Part shown: positions 59,801-64,000 of the stretch, one piece after another
Layout of the letters: every line of letters begins with the position of its first letter
Position numbering within the stretch: position 1 is the first letter of the stretch
From: Desulfoluna butyratoxydans
GTDB lineage: Bacteria; Desulfobacterota; Desulfobacteria; Desulfobacterales; Desulfolunaceae
NCBI RefSeq assembly: GCF_900699765.1
Contig: NZ_CAADHO010000004.1
Location: 62,001-126,000, forward strand
Direction: 5' to 3'
Length of the DNA stretch: 64,000 bases
Notes under the pieces: model-generated
Databases searched by the model: none
What the model was told of the DNA's origin: nothing
What the model saw: only the letters and a program-made list of their open reading frames with translations
Made by a program: the position numbers and the translations under genes

Positions 59801-60364
59801 TTCATCGGGAAGAAGAGCAAAAAAGGGTACTACGCCAAAGAGGTGGCGGGCCGGAGCATTCCCTTCACCGACTCTCTGTTTACCTATGTGACCCGCGGCA
59901 CCTATTCGGTGAAGTCCGAGAAGGCCGTTTTTAAAGTCACCATTGAAGGGCTTCCCACGGACATCAACCCGGAGGCCACCATTCAGCCCCACATCACCAC
60001 CCTGGAACTTGAGAGCGTGGACAAAACCCAGGTGCTGACCAACCGGAATTACCGGGCCCAGGAGGTGTTTGACTGGTCGCCCAAGGAGGGCGGGGCCGTG
60101 ACCCTTACCATCGGGGTCGGTGACCTGGTCCTTGAGAAAAAATACATCGGCGGCTGGGCCTTTGCAAAGTTCATCAAGGATTTCTCCAACGGCCGCCACG
60201 AGTTTCGGATCCGGGATTTTCCCGAAGAGCGCGCATCCCTGAAACGAAAAGGCGTCCGTTATATCCGGGTCAAATACAAGATGACCGGGACCAAGCCCAT
60301 TCTCCGGATGATGAACAATGTGGCGGGAAAGCCTCCGGAGGTGATTGTCGCGTGGCTGGACTGA
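56900..60364 (+). CDS. tssM: Type VI secretion protein TssM (IcmF)
   Basis: 1154 residues. Two N-terminal membrane segments (1-60), a cytoplasmic P-loop domain with GESGTGKSTAIENSG (about 117-131) and DTAGRYAT, a third membrane segment near 420-440 and a long periplasmic part. Inner-membrane backbone of the T6SS membrane complex with TssL and TssJ. Starts directly after the tssL stop (TAAATG). Confidence 0.93.
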   Translation: MRTFLKAVLILCLLMTLILVPPVVAMLLGYSVWSGAMVSAGALGLLLFFFLMRFLWSRYRERKFVNGLVSKGASAEDKAIASEQRKQWKMSVAELKKSHLRVKGDPLYVLPWYMVMGESGTGKSTAIENSGLVTNLAQPPRVSGVSGTRNCEWWFFNEAIVLDTAGRYATHQDESQDKREWHSFLKQLARYRKKEPLNGLVVTVSAKTLLTGTRDEIEEEGRKIRDRINELMKVIGARFPIYLLVTKCDLIQGMTEFCEQLPDAVYEQVFGSINGDMQCDASFYLSSSFAQVTKKLRNYRLQVARSLGAESAQARVLFFPEEFQGIESRLKTFADAAFSSNVYQEPPFLRGLFFSSARQSGHPFSKFPEAARLLKGKGGDGEQDAADTSYFLHDLFSKILPTDRNIHVPTRRLIEGKRRLKVMAFSSLALASLTLGVLLSYSFSQNLSMVREVQREYAMVPSLRGELAEDVDTLERLRLLIRNVEEKNESRLLPDFGLDHCSALERDLKVRYCDRFQGVFLAFYDTKMGDAVVNFSGETSEGELAGVFPHYIRRINLIAARNQGADPEALNALPQPDFKSLLIPDGHWDNPSVLESVSAQYLDYLAWASPKMLAGEKAMLASWLSYGMKNEELSLSWVVTWCNGLGGIPSLTLAEFWEGSHHLSDEPFVGPAFTLKGREQVFGMLTELEQALESPLEIAQKKSTFLAWYHEAYAQSWHRFATYFPKGQETVTGKEESISTLVRMGTQDNPYFALLSEMALELSFFPSEVEESPLWMEPIFEFEAIRQHALLSTQKKKGVPNVRVPGKGAKFLYRIKKVAGPVGKEDQVPEAVAAGADAFNRYAEGLSGMSTAALSPAGAFALAGTAFTEDPVSGGSAVRTAMHGEESLKIVMETHRTPRALFRTLLRGPFDYLWADTCNTAGRYLQDVWDETVLSEIQGVYNKKSISGLLFGKGGAVKRFVAGPAKPFIGKKSKKGYYAKEVAGRSIPFTDSLFTYVTRGTYSVKSEKAVFKVTIEGLPTDINPEATIQPHITTLELESVDKTQVLTNRNYRAQEVFDWSPKEGGAVTLTIGVGDLVLEKKYIGGWAFAKFIKDFSNGRHEFRIRDFPEERASLKRKGVRYIRVKYKMTGTKPILRMMNNVAGKPPEVIVAWLD

Positions 60365-61122
60365 TCTGGAGACAGAAGTGGAGCTGGTATCTTGCCGGCA
60401 AACACCCCAGCGCCGGCGACTACCTGTGCCTGGGCAAGGCGACGCCCCTGCTCAAAGGGTTCTCCGGGTGGATGGAAAAGGGCTACGGGGGCGTGGATCC
60501 CAAGCCCGCCCCCGGCCTTTCCGTGGCATGGCGGTTCTGGGCCTTGGGGCCCAACGGGGAGCTTGTCTGCGGCACGATCAAGGATAGCCGGGACAACCAC
60601 GGGCGGCGCTACCCCCTGATGATTGTGGGGGCCGGGGCCGTGGCCGAGAGGAATCGCCACTGGGACCTTTTGCCCTATGCCTGTCGGGAGTCGTGGGAAG
60701 CACTGGAGGCCCTGGGGGGACGGACCATCACCCGCATTCACGAACTCAAGCGCAGGGTGGCGGGGATCAGGTTTCCTGAGCCGCGCTGGGACAAGCTCTA
60801 TCGAAGGCGGGAAACGGAAAAGGATACGTTGATATTGCATGAGGGACACCAGAAAACGTCGGGATTCATGGACAAGATGAACAACATCGAGGGGCTGGCG
60901 CGGAAGGACCATTTTCTTGTGCCCCTGGATGTCTGTGAGATGAAAGAGGCCCTGGCGCCTGCCGCCAAACTGCTTCGGCTCCTTAAAAAACGCTCGCCCC
61001 TGGAACCGGCCATGGTCTTCATCGGGGGCACGGAGGCGGATCGTTACCTGATGTGCCTGAAGCGACCCCTTGTGCTGGAAGATTTTTATACGCTGTGGGG
61101 CTCTTCCATGGAGCCGTCGTGA
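60352..61122 (+). CDS. tagF: Type VI secretion-associated protein TagF (ImpM)
   Basis: 256 residues. The N-terminal TagF/ImpM domain is recognisable: KHPSAGDYLCLGKATPLLKGFSGWMEKGY and the later DSRDNHGRRYPLMIVGAG. In Pseudomonas TagF restrains T6SS activity post-translationally by acting on Fha; no Fha or kinase/phosphatase gene is in view. GTG start at 60352 overlaps the end of tssM; GGAGGTG lies 8 bases upstream. Confidence 0.88.
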   Translation: MAGLIWRQKWSWYLAGKHPSAGDYLCLGKATPLLKGFSGWMEKGYGGVDPKPAPGLSVAWRFWALGPNGELVCGTIKDSRDNHGRRYPLMIVGAGAVAERNRHWDLLPYACRESWEALEALGGRTITRIHELKRRVAGIRFPEPRWDKLYRRRETEKDTLILHEGHQKTSGFMDKMNNIEGLARKDHFLVPLDVCEMKEALAPAAKLLRLLKKRSPLEPAMVFIGGTEADRYLMCLKRPLVLEDFYTLWGSSMEPS

Positions 61123-62684
61123 TGGAACAGGTTGCCCTGCTCGGCAAAGAGCCCATCAGCGAGGCCGCCCCCGCCGGAGAAGACGTTCGGTATGAGGAAC
61201 GGTTCGAAGCGCTCCAGGAAGAGATCGACAAGCTCAGCTCTCCCACCTCCCGGGACAGCTTCTCCTGGGAGACCGTGTCAAAGCTGGCCACCGGGATCCT
61301 TGCCGAGGACTCCAAGGATCTTCTGGTGGCAAGTTATCTGTGCGCGGCCCTTGTCCACCTTGAGGGTTGGCCGGGCCTTGGGGTCGCAACAGGGGTGTTC
61401 GCGGACCTTTTGGAGACCTTCTGGGAGTCCATGTATCCCCCGATGCGGCGTATGGGCGGCAGGCTTTCGGCTGTTCAATGGTGGATGGAAAAGACCGACG
61501 AGGCCCTTGCCGGTCCCATGAAGGGGACAGCGGACGCCGAAGCCGTGGGGCGGGTCCGGGGGAACCTGGACAGGATCGATGGCTTTTTGGACGACCACAC
61601 GGATTTTGACCTGACCTTCGGCCCCCTGGCGGCAACCGTGGAGCGCGTGGCTCCTGCCCAGGAAGCCCCCGCGGAGACCGCGGCGGCGCCTCCCGAAGTA
61701 ACCAAACCCGTGGTTGAAGCGTCACTTCCCACCGAAGAGGTGACCCTGGACGCGGGAAACCTCCTGCGGAGCATGGCCCCCCTGTTCAAGACGGTCAAGC
61801 AGGCCTCCAAAATGGTTCGTGAAGGGGAGATGCAGAGTCCGCAGTCCTATCGCTGGTTGCGGTTTGCCCTCTGGGAGCCCATCAAGGATTTGCCCCTTGC
61901 CGACGGAGGCGTTACGAGGATTCCGCCCCCCAAGCGGCAGGTGACGGAGTACCTGGAAAAGCTCAAGGATGAGGAGGCGTGGGAGGAGCTGGTTTCCAGG
62001 TCGGAGAGCCAGCTTTACAACCCCCAGCACACCTTTTTGCTGACCTTGAACTACTTTTCCGCCGACGCCCTGTCGCACCTTGGGAAGCGGTATGAGCGGG
62101 CCCATGACATGGTGTGTCGCGAGACCCTGCTGCTGCTCCGGCGCCTGGACGGCATCGAGGGGCTCCGGTTTTCCGACGGCACGCCCTTTGCCTCGGACGA
62201 GGCCCTGGCCTGGATGGTCGGGCTCCAGGGCTTTCTGGACGGGCAGGCGGAGGGCGACAATGAAAGCCGGAAAGAGGGGGGCGACGGCGGGGATACGGTG
62301 GCGGATGAAATCCAGCGCGCCCGGGTCCTGGCGCGGGAGGATGGCAAGCTCCAGGAGGCTGTGGAGGGGCTGGATCGGCACCTTCGGTCGTGCGGATCGG
62401 GCAGGGACGCCCTGGCGTTTCGCCTTGGCCTGATCCGCCTTCTGGCAGAGCACCGCCAGGAAAAGATGGCCGTGGCACACCTGGAGCGGGCCTGTGCGGA
62501 CATCACGGGCTCCGGGCTGATGCAGTGGGACCCGTTACACGCCCTGGCCGGGCTGAAGGTGATCTACACCGTCATGAAAAAACTTCCCGGAAAAGAACAC
62601 GCGGCGCGGGCCGCTGAGATCCTGTCCATGATCGCGGAGATCAGCACGGTGGACGCGATGAACCTGCAGAGCAAGCGAAAATAA
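61122..62684 (+). CDS. tssA: Type VI secretion protein TssA (ImpA N-terminal domain)
   Basis: 520 residues. The ImpA_N domain near the N-terminus reads YEERFEALQEEIDKLSSPTSRDSFSWETV, ATGILAEDSKDLLVASYLCAALVHLEGWPGL and FWESMYPPMRRMGGRLSAVQWW. A proline/alanine-rich linker (APAETAAAPPEVTKPVV) leads to a helical C-terminal (VasJ-like) part. TssA caps tail-sheath assembly. ATG 61122 overlaps the tagF stop codon (ATGA), which decides the start over 61053. Confidence 0.92.
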   Translation: MEQVALLGKEPISEAAPAGEDVRYEERFEALQEEIDKLSSPTSRDSFSWETVSKLATGILAEDSKDLLVASYLCAALVHLEGWPGLGVATGVFADLLETFWESMYPPMRRMGGRLSAVQWWMEKTDEALAGPMKGTADAEAVGRVRGNLDRIDGFLDDHTDFDLTFGPLAATVERVAPAQEAPAETAAAPPEVTKPVVEASLPTEEVTLDAGNLLRSMAPLFKTVKQASKMVREGEMQSPQSYRWLRFALWEPIKDLPLADGGVTRIPPPKRQVTEYLEKLKDEEAWEELVSRSESQLYNPQHTFLLTLNYFSADALSHLGKRYERAHDMVCRETLLLLRRLDGIEGLRFSDGTPFASDEALAWMVGLQGFLDGQAEGDNESRKEGGDGGDTVADEIQRARVLAREDGKLQEAVEGLDRHLRSCGSGRDALAFRLGLIRLLAEHRQEKMAVAHLERACADITGSGLMQWDPLHALAGLKVIYTVMKKLPGKEHAARAAEILSMIAEISTVDAMNLQSKRK

Positions 62685-62725
62685 CTTCAAACAATACCTT
62701 ATTAAACATGAAATGGGGGTAGGAC

Positions 62726-63214
62726 ATGGCAAAAGACGCATCCGTTGCACCCAAAGAGCGCGTGAACATCGTGTACAAGACCTCGGTGGGCGACGCAGAA
62801 GAAGCGGTGGAGCTGCCCATGAAGCAGCTGGTGCTGGGGCATTTTTCCGAATCGGGCCGGGAAAAACGCATCGAAGACCGGGATTCCATCGCCATCGACA
62901 AGGATAATTTCAACGAGGTGCTGGGTGCCCAGAACGTGTCGGTGGACCTGAGCGTTCCCAACAAGCTCTCGGAGGACCCGGACGCGGAGATGAGCGTCAG
63001 CCTCGATTTTAAGAACATGAAGGACTTCGGCCCGGAAGCCGTGGCCGAGAAGGTGCCGGAGCTTCAGAAACTCATGAAGCTGCGGGAAGCGCTCCAGGCC
63101 CTTAAAGGGCCCTTGAGCAACATTCCGGAGTTTCGCAACACCATCCAGGAACTCATCAGCGATGAGACCCAGCGCGAGAAGCTCCTGAAAGAACTCGGAC
63201 TCAATGAAGAGTAA
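62726..63214 (+). CDS. tssB: Type VI secretion sheath protein TssB (VipA)
   Basis: 162 residues, usual TssB size. Contains RVNIVYKTSVGDAEEAVELPMKQLVLGHF and the LNEDPDAE-like KLSEDPDAEMSVSLDFKNMKDFGPEAVAEKVPEL segment that intertwines with TssC. One of the two contractile-sheath proteins. A 41-bp gap after tssA. Confidence 0.95.
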   Translation: MAKDASVAPKERVNIVYKTSVGDAEEAVELPMKQLVLGHFSESGREKRIEDRDSIAIDKDNFNEVLGAQNVSVDLSVPNKLSEDPDAEMSVSLDFKNMKDFGPEAVAEKVPELQKLMKLREALQALKGPLSNIPEFRNTIQELISDETQREKLLKELGLNEE

Positions 63215-63245
63215 GTTTTGCACGCATGTTTAAAGGAGGATCATC

Positions 63246-64000
63246 ATGAGTGAGGTACGGGAATCTGTAGAAACCCCTGAGGCGGAGGCCACCCTGGAGG
63301 GAGCGTCCCTTCTGGACGATATCATCGAGTCCACCCATATCAAGCCCGAGGACGATGCCTACGCCCTGACCATGCAGGGGCTCCATGCGCTTATCGCGAA
63401 AATTGCCTCCCCCGACGCAGGCATCGAGAAGGTGACCAAATCGGTGGTGGACGACATGATCGCGGAGCTGGATCGCCAGATCAGCCTCCAACTCGATGAG
63501 ATCATTCATCACGAGGCGTTCCAGAAGGTGGAGTCCCTCTGGCGGTCCCTGAAGTTCCTCGTGGACCGGACGGACTTCCGGGAGAACAACAAGCTTGAGA
63601 TCCTCAACGTGACCAAAGAAGAGCTCCTCGACGATTTCGAGGACTCGCCGGAGGTGATTAAGTCCGGGCTGTACAAAAGGGTCTACACCGAGGAGTACGG
63701 GCAGTTCGGTGGTGAGCCTTACGCCACCATGATCGGCAACTACGAGTTCGGGTCCTCGGCCCGGGACATCAAGCTGCTGGGCTACCTGGGCAGCGTGGCC
63801 GCCATGGCCCATGCTCCCTTTATCGGAGCTGTGGCGCCGTCCATGTTCGGTTTGGATTCCTTTGCAGGACTCTCCCAGATCAAGGACCTCCGGTCCCTGT
63901 TCGAAGGCCCCCAGTACGCACGGTGGAAGTCTCTGAGGGAGTCCGAGGACGCCCGTTACATCGGACTGGTGATGCCCCGGTTCCTTCTGAGGCTTCCCTA
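63246..64000 (+). CDS. tssC: Type VI secretion sheath protein TssC (VipB), cut by the window end
   Basis: First 251 residues only; the frame stays open at base 64000. The segment MIAELDRQISLQLDEIIHH...FQKVESLWRSLKFLVDRTDF is the TssC family hallmark, followed by EEYGQFGGEPYATMIGNYEFG and the partly visible MPRFLLRLP motif. AAAGGAGG lies 6 bases before ATG 63246. Sheath partner of TssB. The rest of the T6SS cluster (tssE, F, G, H, hcp, vgrG) is expected beyond the window. Confidence 0.95.
   Translation, partial: MSEVRESVETPEAEATLEGASLLDDIIESTHIKPEDDAYALTMQGLHALIAKIASPDAGIEKVTKSVVDDMIAELDRQISLQLDEIIHHEAFQKVESLWRSLKFLVDRTDFRENNKLEILNVTKEELLDDFEDSPEVIKSGLYKRVYTEEYGQFGGEPYATMIGNYEFGSSARDIKLLGYLGSVAAMAHAPFIGAVAPSMFGLDSFAGLSQIKDLRSLFEGPQYARWKSLRESEDARYIGLVMPRFLLRLP

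Overview
The window is GC-rich, densely packed bacterial DNA that reads like an anaerobic member of the Desulfobacterota, probably a Desulfobacterales-type sulfate reducer. The inference rests on a HdrCBA-MvhD-MetVF methylene-tetrahydrofolate reductase operon, a RACo-like corrinoid-protein activator, a four-subunit 2-oxoacid:ferredoxin oxidoreductase and an apparent selenoprotein. No sulfate-reduction gene, rRNA, tRNA or CRISPR array was seen, so the taxonomic call is an inference.

Layout. 0-4.4 kb: the 3' end of phnL (C-P lyase cluster), an Old-Yellow-Enzyme oxidoreductase, a SlyD-like/methyltransferase fusion, then repeats. 4.4-12 kb: a PAS/sigma-54 activator, directly followed by a sigma-54-type promoter and a probable operon of an M28-like secreted protein, a transglutaminase-like protein and aconitase X large and small subunits. 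12-18 kb: single genes (membrane protein, 3-hydroxyacyl-CoA dehydrogenase, MFS transporter, VOC protein, rhodanese, MgtC-like protein). 18-24 kb: AGCS symporter, a GntR regulator broken by an in-frame TGA, a GMC-type oxidoreductase, a LacI-type regulator with a likely self-operator. 24-28 kb: purine permease plus adenine deaminase. 28-33 kb: branched-chain aminotransferase divergent from an oxoacid:ferredoxin oxidoreductase operon. 33-39 kb: PFL-like UPF0210 protein plus ACT protein, DHH-CBS protein, cobalamin adenosyltransferase, stand-alone receiver. 39-46 kb, minus strand: hdrC-hdrB-hdrA-mvhD-metV-metF. 46-49 kb: Cys-rich small protein, CooT-like protein, M23-like protein, RACo-like ASKHA protein. 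49-53 kb: enoyl-CoA hydratase-like protein, small secreted protein, amidase, TSCPD protein. 54-64 kb: type VI secretion operon tssJ-K-L-M-tagF-tssA-B-C, with tssC running off the end.

How the parts fit. The MetVF/HdrABC/MvhD set carries out the methyl-branch step of the Wood-Ljungdahl pathway, and the RACo-like and CooT-like proteins fit maintenance of the corrinoid and nickel enzymes of the same pathway. The aminotransferase, the oxoacid:ferredoxin oxidoreductase and the hydroxyacyl-CoA dehydrogenase fit amino-acid or acyl-CoA oxidation that feeds it. The last two carry related palindromes in their leaders.

The most unusual features are (1) mvhD with an in-frame TGA exactly at a conserved cysteine and a hairpin just after it (selenocysteine); (2) a second in-frame TGA with a hairpin in a GntR gene; (3) intergenic repeat families, one a TA-flanked MITE-like element and one a multi-hairpin element, whose long stems keep pairing by paired base changes between copies; and (4) heptanucleotide tandem repeats at two places.
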